From Lindgomyces ingoldianus (lineage: Eukaryota > Ascomycota > Dothideomycetes > Pleosporales > Lindgomycetaceae), in contig NW_022985260.1 in NCBI RefSeq assembly GCF_010093535.1, positions 1 to 18,194 on the forward strand: a stretch of DNA of 18,194 bases. The letters are read 5' to 3'. Position 1 is the stretch's first letter, and each line of letters starts with the position of its first letter. Both the position numbers and the translations under genes were made by a program. Of this stretch, positions 1 through 9,277 are shown piece after piece. Under the pieces are notes generated by a model, which was given only the letters and a program-made list of their open reading frames with translations, made no database searches and had not been told where the DNA came from.

Positions 1-149
1 AGGAGTTAAGCCATCACCAAGGAAGCGCTTAGGTAATAACACACTAGTGCCCTCTAGGCTAGAGCCGGGCGTAATAAAGACATCATCATCATCATTATTA
101 GTACTAAGATGTATTTAGCCACACAGCAGCTTACTAGCTACTAGTACAT

Positions 150-3100
150 TGTCTATATAACCACAAGATTGTCCTTACAGAGCCTCTCCCTAATAGTTAC
201 AGTCTGTTATACAAACAGAACCTTAAGAAGCTAGAGGTAATAAAGAAATATATTATAAATAATCTAAAATATAGCTTTATTAAGTAAAGTTAGAGCCCTT
301 TTACATCTTCTATTTTTTATGTACAGAAACTAAATAGCAACTTATGTATCTATGTTAATTACTGCAAACTTAACGCTTTTACCTGCAAGAATGTGTATCT
401 AATACTGCGTATAAATAAACTCCTGTTAAGACCTACTAAGGTAGTAATCTTTACTAAGTTTAATATTTACGTAGCTTTTAATAAAATTAGAATAGATTTA
501 AGCTCTAAGAAGTGTACTACCTTTTAGACATAATATAAAACTTATAAGTGTAAAGTCTTACCTTTTAGATTATATAATAGTCTAGTAACTTACTAGCGCT
601 ATATAAACAACATATTAATTAACTATCTAAATAATTTTTGTATTACTTATCTTAATAACATTCTTATTTACTCTAAAGATAAGGTAACTTATATCCTCTA
701 TATTAAAAAAGTTTTAGAAAGGCTCTAGTAAGTAGAATTATAAGTAAAAATTAGAAAAAGTAAATTTTATATTACTTAAATAAGGTATCTTAGCTATATA
801 CTCTTAAATAAAAGACTAAAGGTTAACCTAAAAAAAGTAGAGGTGCTATGTAACTAGTAGGCGCCTACTACTATAACAGGTGTAAAATTCTTTCTAGGCT
901 TTACTAGATTTTATTAGCAATTTATTTTAAAATTCTTTTATATAGTAAAACTAATTATTACGCTTTAAAGCTCTACTACCCCTTTTATATAGACTTTAGA
1001 GTGTAACATAGCTTTTAAAAAGCTAAAGTCTGCGCTACTAAGTATACCTACACTCTACTATTTTAACTTTATGTTATAAACTAAAATTAAAACTAACACT
1101 TTTAATAGAGTAGTAGCAGAAGTCCTTTTTTAGGAACAAGCAAATAGAAATTAGTGCCCTGTATTATTTTATAGCAAGGTCCTATTTAGTTTAGAGCTAA
1201 ACTAAGAGATACATAATAAGAAGCTATTTACAATTGTTACTACGTTTAAATAATAAAAGGCTAAGCTTACATTTATAGCAACAAGCACCCTAGTATATAC
1301 TAATTATTATTTATTAAAGTACTTTATAATAATAAAGGTGCTAAATGCTTATTAAGTCTATTAGGCTAAAAAGTTAGCTTAGTATTACTTTTAAATTAAG
1401 TACACCCCTAGCAAGAACAACACTAGGGTAGACATCCTTAGTTATTACAAACAAGACATAGAAAATTTAAGAGCAGCTTAAACTAATAATAGGTTAAGAG
1501 TCCTACTAAGACTGCACTAACTTTACTCTTAAATTAACTCTAAACTAGCCTAGTACTATATTGCTTAAACAATAACTTAAGCAGCTACACTAAACATTGT
1601 AGAAGGACTAGACTAGGTTATGTCTTTAGATTTTCTAGAATTAATTAATATATTACTTTAAAAGAATTAAGCCTTTTTTACACAAAAGTAAGAACTCTTA
1701 CTCTACTATTATTAAATAAAAAATAGACTACTTTTTTATGCTAACTGCTTATGTGTGCTAGCAGACTTATTACTGTGTACCTAACTTATTTAAGAAGTCT
1801 ACAACTAAGTATCCTTAGTACACCTAAGTGCTACAAAGACCTATTAGTTACTAGCCTAAAAGTACTACTAAAAGGGTATAGAGGCTACTTGCAAACAATA
1901 CATATAGAATTGCCTCCTCTGTTATAAGGCTTATTTAAAATAGACCTAAACCCTAGGCTTTATCTACCTTCTACTAATTCCTACTTAACTAATGTAGCAC
2001 CTGTGCATTAACTTTAAGGAGTTCTTTAAAGACAAGTCTAGATATAATTAAATTATAGTTATAATTAATTACCTGTTAAAACAAGCTATTTCTATCCCCT
2101 GCTATAAAATAATTAACGCCTAAAAAATAGCTGCTTTGTTTATTTAATAAGTGTACTATTTTAGCTACACACTTAAAACTATTATTTTTAATTAAGGACC
2201 TTAGTTTGTATCTAGTTTCTAGTCTAAATTCTGTTAAATTTTAGGCATAAAAGTTAAGCTCTTTACTGCTTATTATAAGAAAACAGATAGCTAAATAGAG
2301 ATTATAAATAAGTATATTAATTAAAGACTAAGGCTTTTTATATTTTTTTACTAAGATAACTAGAGTTCCTTACTGCCTTTAATTAATTAGGCTTAGATAA
2401 CTTTACTTTATGCAATAATTAAAATGTCTCTATATTAAGTTCTATACAGCTCTAAACTATGTTAAAGCTAGGACTAGAAACATTCTACAGAACCTATTAC
2501 AGCCACAGACAAGCTAAATTATAAGAATGCTCTAGCATTAGCAACCTGCATGCATGCAGCCTAGGAGTTAGCTAAGACCTATATAGAAAAGGCCTAGGAT
2601 TAGATGCAAACTGTAGTTAACCGCCACTGCTAGCTAGTTAACTAGGAGGTTAGCAACATAGTCTACCTAGACACTAAGAACCTTGCTGTCTAGAGACCTA
2701 GCTAAAAACTATCTAAACAATAAAAAGGCCTTTTTAAGGTACTTAAATAAGTTAGAAACTTATACTGCCTAGAGCTACCTTTAGAGTTAAAGATACATAA
2801 TGTCTTTGCACTAAATATACTCTGTAAAGACCCTTAGAATCTACTTCTAAAACAAGAACCTCTAAAACCCCCTAGAATTGCTATTAATAAGGTAGAAGAG
2901 TAGAAAGTAGAGGAAATACTTGCTAGCAAGCTCTACTAGAAAACACTTAAGTACTAGGTAAAATAGGTAGAACATAACCCTAATCTAGTCTAGTACAAGG
3001 CTTTAAATTTTATAGGTTCCCCTTATAAACTAAAGGCCTTCTATAATAAGCATCTAAATTAGCTAGAACCTCTAAGGGCCTTATATAAGTAGATTAAGGC

Positions 3101-3152
3101 TTTTAAAGCTAGTGTAGAAGGCATAGATTACTTAGCAAACAATAAAGTATAA
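150..3152 (+). pseudogene. pol: Gypsy pol polyprotein relic: RT, RNase H, integrase, chromodomain
   Basis: All recognisable motifs are in one frame (codon starts at multiples of 3) from about 150 to a probable native TAA at 3150-3152. RT covers about 150-1000; the catalytic YxDD box is at 648-659 and now reads YLNN, both Asp codons turned to Asn by G-to-A. RNase H starts near 1056, where the first catalytic Asp is also Asn (KTN for ETD). The integrase zinc finger (HHCC type) is at about 1821-1930, including CLLC; the integrase core is about 1980-2420. The chromodomain is about 2892-3059 (KVEEILASKLY, then VEHNP). I saw no frameshift over 3 kb, only many stops at expected Gln/Trp/Arg positions. 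That is the signature of point mutation by RIP, not of ordinary decay. Confidence 0.88.
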
Positions 3153-3335
3153 AAGTAAGGAGTAAATTTATAGTTATACATAAAGGTATTACAACTCTAA
3201 GGACACTGCTAGCAGTGCAAAGGAATACTTAGTAAGGACACCTAGCTAAATTAGACTAGTTTTGTTTTAAGGATGCAGAGGATATAACAGCAATACTTTG
3301 TACTATAACTACTACTAATAGGGACTATTAGTCTA

Positions 3336-3348
3336 CAGGGGGGGGTAG
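3336..3348 (+). other. Polypurine tract (plus-strand primer) of the Gypsy element
   Basis: A run of eight G at 3338-3345, then TAG, lies directly before the LTR start. A purine tract here primes plus-strand DNA synthesis in LTR retrotransposons. It confirms that the following LTR is the element's own 3' LTR and not an unrelated solo LTR. Confidence 0.75.
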
Positions 3349-3654
3349 TGTAACGATTCTCATGAATCGTTCCATCTCAGGTCGCCCGGAACCTATCTGA
3401 AGGGTCTCCGTATCGGCTCCGACCCTGGCTCAACCCTGACTCAACTCTGCCCGGCCCCCTGCTATTACCCCTATTCCCTCATGTATTTAGTCGCACCTTG
3501 CCCCGTAGCTAGCTCAGTAGTTTTCTGATATCCTACGTACAAGGCCTATAGGTGTTATTGGTATTCCTAGGTCTCTGAGTCCCCACGCACTCCCATATGC
3601 CTCTGAGTGGATTCATACCGCATTCGGACCCATTGTCTTGCCTGCGCCGTTACA
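3349..3654 (+). repeat. 3' LTR of the Gypsy element, 306 bp, not RIP-mutated
   Basis: It starts TGTAACG and ends CGTTACA, a perfect 7-bp terminal inverted pair. It follows the polypurine tract on the left and meets Fot1-like sequence on the right. Base composition is strikingly different from the attached pol region: about half G+C, with many intact CpA and CpG dinucleotides. The change from mutated to unmutated occurs within a few bases of the polypurine tract. Confidence 0.88.
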
Positions 3655-4017
3655 ATTAGCTATAAATGCTATCTAAGGGGAAATTCCTTGCGCATATAGC
3701 TTAAGTATAGTCTTAACAATCACCTGCTCCTTTTTATTGCCTAGCCTCTGTAATTTAGCTATAGAATTAGCTTGTAAAGGTTGTCTAGCGCTGTAGTTAT
3801 TTATTGTCTTTTATAGAACCTTGCACATAGCTACAGCACATTTCTTTAAGAGTTTTATGTTTTATTTAAAAGCTTAGAGCGTAAGCTGTATCTAACGTTC
3901 TTTTAGCGCGTCTAAGTAGTGTTGTGGGGAATGCATTAGTGTAGAAAGGGTGGTTTAGTAGGGTCTTAGCAAAAGTGAGCGACTTGGGTGTGTGAGCAAC
4001 TCGCCCATGAAGTACGT
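3655..4017 (-). mobile_element. Fot1/pogo-like (Tc1/mariner superfamily) element, 5' end only, cut by the Gypsy insertion
   Basis: Read on the minus strand, it begins at the terminus ACGTACTTCATG next to a TA (4018-4019), the target of Tc1/mariner elements. Two 14-bp subterminal repeats and the block TTTTGCTAAG follow. A transposase start codon lies at 3936-3934, with an N-terminal relic containing RLGNKKEQVIVKTILKLYA and then IAFIANIANL, the helix-turn-helix/CENP-B-like DNA-binding region of Fot1-type transposases. Stops sit at expected Gln/Arg/Trp positions. It matches the element at 9278-10378 but keeps more C and G, so it is less mutated. The Gypsy LTR breaks it at 3654/3655. In the sister copy the same sequence continues into ATTAGCTATATTAGC. 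Confidence 0.82.
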
Positions 4018-4019
4018 TA

Positions 4020-4220
4020 ATAATAAAAAGTAGTTAATTATTAAGCATATATAGAAGGCGAATATATAAGAATGTTTCTTTTAGCTAGCAGCTATAACTA
4101 ATATAGCTAATCTTTTACACACTAAGTGAAATCTAGGCTATGTTAGCATAAACTAGCGTGGTATAGTTATTAAGTATTATTTAAAGCTTAAATTAAAGTT
4201 CAAGTATTACTATAACGTAA
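4020..4220 (+). pseudogene. Fot1-like transposase fragment (DNA-binding region)
   Basis: Translation recovers NKK.LIIKHI, then ITNIANLLHTK.NLGYVS and a basic KLKLKFKYYYN stretch. This parallels the VADMANSLRAERGLG-like part of Fot1 transposases and the + strand sequence near 9550-9760. It begins in mid-protein immediately after the TA duplication of the neighbouring element, so that element probably jumped into this copy and the N-terminal half lies left of the Gypsy. Non-functional fragment; similarity fades near 4220. Confidence 0.6.
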
Positions 4221-4439
4221 TACGTTGATCTTAATTTAATTCTTAGCCTAGGAGACAACGTCTCTTAATATTGCATCTAGCACTGCACTACAAATTCTAT
4301 AGTTGCTTCTATAGGGTTATTTGCTACTATAGGCATTGCAGGATTACACTAGAATTAATCTAGGTTTAAAACTAGTGCAAAACGTCTCTACATCTGCAGC
4401 AGCACTTATTAGTTTCGCAAATGTAAGTATTTAAACTCT

Positions 4440-4845
4440 GCTGCTTGTATAAAGGATAGAAGCTAGACTATTCTACTTAGCAGAAAGTTAATTAGGCCTA
4501 CAAAGACCCTAATATTATCTTAAAAGTGTAGGCTGCTCTAGAGAGAGGCAAGCAGCAGTAAGAGAAGCAGCAAAGACAGCAAAGCACTCTACCACCTCTT
4601 AATTTTAATAATAGCGAGTTTCCTAGCTTAACTCTGCAGTTAAATACTTTGCAGCAGGTCCTCGGCACTTCTGTCGATGTACTAAGCCTCATTAATTGCT
4701 GAATACTGGATCCTGACTCAAACGCGCATATCTGTAACAACACTTAATACGGCTGGACCTATCGACGAGAAGCAATGCTTGGAGAGCTCAGTTACTGCAA
4801 ACAGGATAATAAGTACCCGAGCCTGAAATCGCACCAGCAACCAAG
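4440..4845 (+). pseudogene. Ty1/Copia-type gag/protease relic
   Basis: One frame reads AYKDPNI, AALERGKQQ, then a Gln-rich linker and at 4700-4738 a stop followed by ILDPDSNAHICNN. This matches the Copia protease motif W-ILDSGSN-H-CN, with the Trp codon turned into TGA and the active-site Gly into Asp. The upstream Lys/Gln-rich segment fits the gag/protease linker of fungal Copia elements. RIP is milder than in the Gypsy. Similarity is lost after about 4845; no RT, integrase or LTR of this element was found. A minus-strand ORF across the same bases (4498-4743) has no recognisable content. Confidence 0.55.
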
Positions 4846-6040
4846 CTCCGTAAACCGGTGAAACCTGCCGATGGCAAGATTATTAGTCACTTCATATTGG
4901 TAGATGGATTTTAAGACTCTCAGTACTGTCTGTTTCACTGAGCGCGCTTACAAACTTTCGTAGTGTATTCACACTCTTGCGTCAGTGACACTGTTAGCAG
5001 CTTAGGCACTCTTGCCGCCTGTTGTGCTGCTAACTCGCAAGCCTTATGCAGATTTAATAAAGACTGTAGCGCGTATATTTTAACCTAGGATATCCCTCGC
5101 TGATAATCTATCTAAATCCGGACCCTGCACCCTCTGACTAGGATGACAATATCCCCCCGGCGGACACTTGAATATATGATACACAGATGGCCAAACTTCT
5201 ACAATAATTATGAGAGGGTGTGAATAGAGCGATCTAACGTTGATTATATCTGTGCTTCTTTATAGATGAATGCTCTATATCGAGATTTAAATTGAAAGGG
5301 CATATTATAAAGCATATAGTTACTCGGGGTCACCCGGTGCTGATCGTTGGTGTTCTGTAGATACACCCACTCCTACCACTATGGATTATGCCCCAAAGCC
5401 TATTACTACTACAGCGAGCTTTAACCTAGTCGACTGAGGTTGGTGCAGGATCGAAAGGCGAGATAACGCGTGAGTCGACTTGGACCTTCTTGTTGAGGAT
5501 TCTGTAAGTAAGTTATTAGATGATTTCTTGAGCCATATGATTCGAAGACAAAATGGAGGGCGTCAATTTACTTAGTACCAGAATTTCCATAGTTTGAGCC
5601 TAATCCATCGGTCACAGGCTTTAGAGTTTGAGCTAGAATCATGGTTCCTAGAATCCTGATCGGCGCATTTCCCATCACGTAGCATTTAGCCGAACGCATC
5701 AAAATTGATTGACCAAGCGCTAAATCCATGATAATCAAATGTCTTAGCTTCTTCCACGTGTCTTCTTGTGATAATGACTTTAGAGCATGAAATTGGATAT
5801 GCAAGTGGCCAATCCGACAGCATTGAGACCCACCGCATGCCCCACACTCGGAGCTTGATCTGACTTCTTGGGAATTGGGGGCATCGTTCGTCTAAAGGGT
5901 TTCTCATAAAAGTATCTTGGTTAGGCCGTGGGTTGACCTTACACATTCACCGCCTGCTGCACTTCAAAACTCCATCACCCGTGAACACCATATCCCACCG
6001 ATCCGAAACGTCATTTAAGCGTTCTGGTAGGGGCGCCGCC
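4846..6040. other. Unassigned normal-composition sequence upstream of the paraoxonase-like gene
   Basis: About 1.2 kb of mixed composition, much less AT-rich than the flanks, with intact CpA/CpG. It should contain the promoter and 5' leader of the downstream gene, but I see no clear TATA box. Two overlapping minus-strand ORFs (5568-5804 and 5686-5946) and a third-frame stretch starting MPPIPKKSDQAPSVGHAVGL could be parts of a decayed or spliced gene, but none matches a family I know and no splice model joins them convincingly. No tRNA, rRNA or complete LTR recognised. Confidence 0.5.
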
Positions 6041-7297
6041 ATGCCCACTCTCCGAACTTACTCGGCGATTGGAGCGGTGTTCCTCTCGATGTTGTACCAA
6101 TGGTGGCTCAAGGATGTACTATTCGTAACCCTCGGTTTCGGGCGACGCATTGAGCCTATTGAGAATTTCCCTTACAAATGCCTCCCCCTTCAACATAAGC
6201 AGCTGGGGGCATGCGGAGATGTGTGGTTCGACGAGAAGGACCGAGTTTTGTATGCCGCTTGTGCTGGTATGGATTCACGGAACGAATGGAATCCAAGGTA
6301 AGCAGCCCAAGGATGCAGCTCACGAGGGTAATATTGATGATCAATCGCTAATGCGCCTCTTCGAAGCCTCTCACGATTTAACACCTCGGGTCGAAGGCCA
6401 GGAGGTTCTAATCTCATGGCAATCTACGTCGACGAGCCGCGGAAAGACGGCCTCTTCCGAATGCATAAAATCGAACCCACTCGGTACGGTAATGCGCCCG
6501 GCGATGGCCATTTGGACCTTGCTAGTTTCGACGTTGAGGTGGTGGATGATTATACTTTACGTTTCTGGCTTTTGAACCAGCGCCCACCGTACGACGCAAA
6601 AGGGAATCTTCTCGATGCCCGACAATTTGGCGCTAATACTACAATCGAGGTCTATGAGTACCGAAAGCGAGAGAAGAAGATGAGACATGTTGGAACTGGC
6701 TGGAATCCCTCCCTACACTCACCGAACAAAATTGCGTTCACCGGCGCCAACAATTTTGTCGTCAGCAATGATCGATCAAGGAGAGTGGGGCTACGCAAGA
6801 AACTCGATCCTCTGCTCGGTGGTGGGAGTCTCACATACCATGACGACTGGTGGGATACCTATGTCACAACCCCCAAAAAGATCCCCATTCCGGGAGGCCT
6901 GGTTAGAGGGAATGACGACCGCATTTACGTACCCTCAGTCATTGATGGAAAGATCCGCGTCTTTGAGTTACAGGAAGGTGGCCAATATAAACAAGTTCAT
7001 GTGATCAAGATGGGCATGCCGATTGAACATCTAACGGTTGATTCGAAGGGTGACTTTTGGGCCGTCGGAAGAAGTAAATATGATCCCACAGGTCGATCAA
7101 GTAGTAGCTCGATATTCAAGATTGAGAAGTTCGAGGAGAGATGGCCAATTAGGTATGTGACCACAAAAATATTGGAGGATAGGGATAGGAAGGCTATTAA
7201 CGGGGCCTCCGTGGTGAGGTATGACGCAAGGCAGAAAAGGCTGTATCTTGGGGGCGTATACAATCCATATATCGTAATGTGCGAGCAGAAGTCATAA
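6041..7297 (+). CDS. Paraoxonase/arylesterase-like beta-propeller protein, two exons, likely membrane-anchored and possibly catalytically dead
   Basis: Exons 6041-6297 and 6367-7297 give 395 aa. The ATG at 6041 was chosen over the in-frame 5933 ATG because of its strong context (GCCGCCATG) and because the protein then opens with a hydrophobic segment (residues about 7-31), a likely signal anchor as in serum paraoxonases. Family features: GDVWFDEKDRVLYAAC (59-74), HSPNKIAFTG with VVSND (203-221), RIYVPSVIDGKIRVFEL (271-287), HLTVDSKGDFWAVG (307-320), and a C-terminal KRLYLGGVYNPYIVMCE. PON enzymes are calcium-dependent lactonases/arylesterases of about 355 aa. Aligned by eye to PON1, the calcium ligand Asn168 is kept (N206), but Glu53, Asn224, Asp269 and Asn270 appear as G59, R266, E306 and H307, and catalytic His134 as Q157. 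Either a divergent or non-enzymatic member. Composition is normal, with no RIP. It is the only intact gene here. Substrate unknown. Confidence 0.85.
6298..6366 (+). other. 69-nt spliceosomal intron in the paraoxonase-like gene
   Basis: The donor is GTAAGC at 6298, which also supplies the in-frame TAA that would end exon 1. There is a branch-like GCTAAT at 6347-6352 and an AG acceptor at 6365-6366, 15 nt beyond the branch A. The length is typical of filamentous fungi. Splicing yields NEWNPSLSRFNTSGRRPGG across the junction, consistent with the family. An in-frame alternative acceptor at 6395-6396 (99-nt intron) would delete ten residues; both acceptors are AAG, not the preferred YAG. Confidence 0.75.
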
Positions 7298-7968
7298 GGA
7301 ATGAAGGGCGATGGAATTAACTAGGGCAGAAGAATATGCTGGCAAATCTAGACATAATACAACTTCATCCACCATTCCGCGAATTTCGATATATTCCCCA
7401 TTTTGCATTATCAGGGACGCTCTTGATACACGCTCCAGGAAGCTCTAGGTAAGGGCAGACTATCTTTAGTCTATTCGAACAGGAACATGCTAGCTCAGTC
7501 TGTTGATTTTATCCGATGAACCACAACGAATTCCAAGCCCTTCGGATGCTGGCAGTTGGAGAGTCTTAGAGTAGTCGGATATCACGAGTCTGTCACTCGG
7601 AAGACATTGAGGGGAAGGTATCGCCGCGCAGATCATTCCACCATGGATCCGAAATGATAGGAAGATGGGAAAGTTTTGCTAAATATGCAAGTAACACGGC
7701 AAAGTAGGGCCGCACGGACCCTCGGGTTGATGGGATGGGATTCGGTTGAGCTTATCGATAGCGAGCGACAGCTTCCTGATTGGCAGTCGGAGCGAGAGCC
7801 TCCGCACCTTGCGAGACCGACACACTCTCAACCTTCCAGCTGCAACGCATCTAGTCTAGTAATAACCAACCCCCCTGTCTTGGCCCGAGTCACGGGTCAC
7901 GTGCCCGGATCACGTGTCGTGAGGGGTCCTCCGCAGGAGGGTCTAGTCGCCCGTGTAATTTTTGGTAG
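7298..7968. other. Unassigned sequence downstream of the paraoxonase-like gene
   Basis: Normal-composition DNA continuing the gene island; it should include the 3' UTR, but I see no decisive polyadenylation signal. A + strand ORF at 7676-7981 (101 codons) has low-complexity, family-less translation and is probably chance. Composition switches to the RIP-like state at about 7980. Confidence 0.5.
7891..7920. promoter_or_regulatory. Pair of CACGTG E-box palindromes
   Basis: CACGTG occurs at 7898-7903 and 7911-7916, 13 bp apart, flanked by GTCACGGG and GTCGTGA, so the TCACG core appears several times in both directions. CACGTG is the classical basic helix-loop-helix site in fungi (Pho4/Cbf1 type). 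No gene starts nearby on either strand, so a regulatory role is speculative. Confidence 0.25.
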
Positions 7969-8173
7969 CTTAGGGGCCTAGATTTGTATGGGAAAATCTA
8001 CCTTCTTCTAACTTTAACGTGACCTACTATCTCTCTATTACTTCTATTGCCTAGCTTAGCGCAAGAATAAATTAATTTATTTAATTTTATGTTAATTAGT
8101 ATACTTTTTAGCAAAATTGCACTATAAGTTGCAGAGATAACCCTATGTTTAATTAATTACCTTAGGGGCCTAG
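7969..8173. repeat. 13-bp direct repeat CTTAGGGGCCTAG flanking about 180 bp
   Basis: CTTAGGGGCCTAG is found exactly at 7969-7981 and 8161-8173, each followed by a T-rich TTGT stretch. The first copy lies at the switch from normal to AT-rich sequence. The intervening 179 bp hold nothing recognisable. It could be a target duplication or a reiterated repeat boundary; 13 bp is too long for the TE families recognised here. Confidence 0.4.
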
Positions 8174-8368
8174 TGTTTGTGCGATATATTCTCTTACACC
8201 CCTAGCAACTTAACTATATAAGGATAATAATATAGCTGCGCGCGTTACCTTAATTTTTACATATATATAAAGTATAATAAACTTTTTATAAATTTATTAG
8301 CTTTCTGCGCTTATAAATTATATATATAGCTAGTTATAGTATTTTAATTTATTTTAGTAACATTAGAG

Positions 8369-8604
8369 GGCTTAGCTAAAAGTCTCCCTTACCTGCGCTT
8401 ATGTTTTATATGCGTAGGTAGTTATTATATTTATAATTACACTTTAGCTAAATATCTCTTTAGCATATTTTTTTACTTTATGCTGTATTATATTTAGTTT
8501 ACTTTATAAAGTGTGTTATAAAAGGCCTAGTTAAAAGCCTTTCTTAGCTGCGCTTATATTTTATATGTGTAAGTAGCTGTTATATTCTTAATTATACTTA
8601 AGCT
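8369..8604 (+). repeat. Two 81-bp direct repeats, 155 bp apart, in AT-rich DNA
   Basis: Copies at 8369-8449 and 8524-8604 have the same length and differ almost only by C/T and G/A transitions. Both contain CTGCGCTTAT, then TTTTATATG and GTAG. The difference pattern suggests an old tandem duplication later mutated by RIP. The surrounding 8174-8730 is AT-rich (several TA runs) with no recognised coding relic. Confidence 0.6.
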
Positions 8605-8730
8605 GCATAGTCTTTTTGCTAACTATATATAGCTAATGTTACTTTAACATTATATACTAATATGCGTTTTTTGCTGCTATTAAACGTAGATTTCTTCTAT
8701 AAAATAGAGCTTTATAAAATAGAGTAGTAC

Positions 8731-9277
8731 ACATTACCTATTACTACTACTACTACACTAAGGCTGCTAGTACGCAGTGTTAAACAGCCTAAAGGTTTAA
8801 AATTATTAAAGTTTACACTTACACAGTAAGATCTACTAAAGCTAGACTTTATAGTAAAAAAGTAAAAGTAATTTGCCTTATATATAACTATAGTTAAGAG
8901 AGTTTGCTATAATAATAGCTAAAAAAAAAAGCTTGTTTCTTAAGTTTATTAGGCTTGCCTTCTAAGCCTTATAATATTAAGCTATACTGCTTAAAAAGGT
9001 AGACAGAAACAGTGCTATAAAGCTACATTTATAGTCTATTGTAACACCTAAGGCTGCTATCTAGAACTATATTGCAAAGCTTAAGGCTAAGCTTAATGTG
9101 TTATAGTTAAAAATAATGTTATTTAGATAATACTTTTAATAAGTATTAGGTGCCTTTATTTAGTGTACTTAGTCTAATGTTACAGCGCTTATTTGTTAGT
9201 ATGCTAGCACCCTGTTTAATCTCCTGTTCTAGTTATGCTAGTTAAGTATAAAAACACTTAATAATAAAAACTATTTA
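8731..9277 (+). pseudogene. Probable N-terminal part of the DUF6589-type gene relic
   Basis: From 8731 a frame reads TLPITTTTTLRLLVRSVKQP and onward with stops only where Gln/Arg/Trp are plausible. After an A10 run (8931-8940) a second frame becomes coding-like (KLKAKLNVL, FIQCT, SNVTALIC) and is still open at the TA (9276-9277) flanking the palindromic element. Removing that element and one TA joins this frame to the open frame at 10381. The assignment rests on that continuity rather than on recognised motifs, and the true start is not identifiable. Confidence 0.4.

Larger units (their letters stand above)
1..3654 (+). mobile_element. Ty3/Gypsy chromodomain LTR retrotransposon (chromovirus type), 3' part, RIP-mutated
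   Basis: Seen: a degraded pol reading frame in the order RT, RNase H, integrase, chromodomain, followed by a G-rich polypurine tract and a TG...CA LTR. RNase H before integrase with a C-terminal chromodomain is the Ty3/Gypsy chromovirus arrangement. The 5' LTR, gag and protease lie left of the window. The internal region is very AT-rich, with TAG/TAA stops where the family has Gln, Trp or Arg, as expected from RIP (CpA to TpA on both strands). The right end abuts a Fot1-like element, so the retrotransposon inserted into that element. The expected 5-bp target copy on the right would be ATTAG (3655-3659); its partner is outside the window. Non-functional as it stands. Confidence 0.9.

Noticed and set aside
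3349..3654. Reading the 306-bp LTR as an independent solo insertion
   Set aside because: The flanking 5-mers (GGTAG and ATTAG) differ, and a polypurine tract and Gypsy interior directly precede it, as expected for a 3' LTR.
4498..4743. 81-codon minus-strand ORF with a Cys-rich middle
   Set aside because: Antisense to the Copia gag/protease relic, which has recognisable protease motif content on the + strand.
5568..5946. Two overlapping minus-strand ORFs upstream of the paraoxonase-like gene
   Set aside because: Neither translation matches a family I know, they overlap in different frames, and no convincing splice sites join them. A third frame is equally plausible.
5933..6040. Upstream in-frame ATG at 5933 as the start of the paraoxonase-like gene
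   Set aside because: It would add 36 polar residues before the hydrophobic anchor; the ATG at 6041 has a much better initiation context and fits the family's N-terminus.
7676..7981. 101-codon + strand ORF after the paraoxonase-like gene
   Set aside because: Low-information translation without motifs, ending at the composition boundary; likely a chance open frame in GC-richer DNA.
7969..7981. Telomere-like TTAGGG motif
   Set aside because: A single TTAGGGG within a 13-bp repeat; no tandem telomeric array anywhere in the window.
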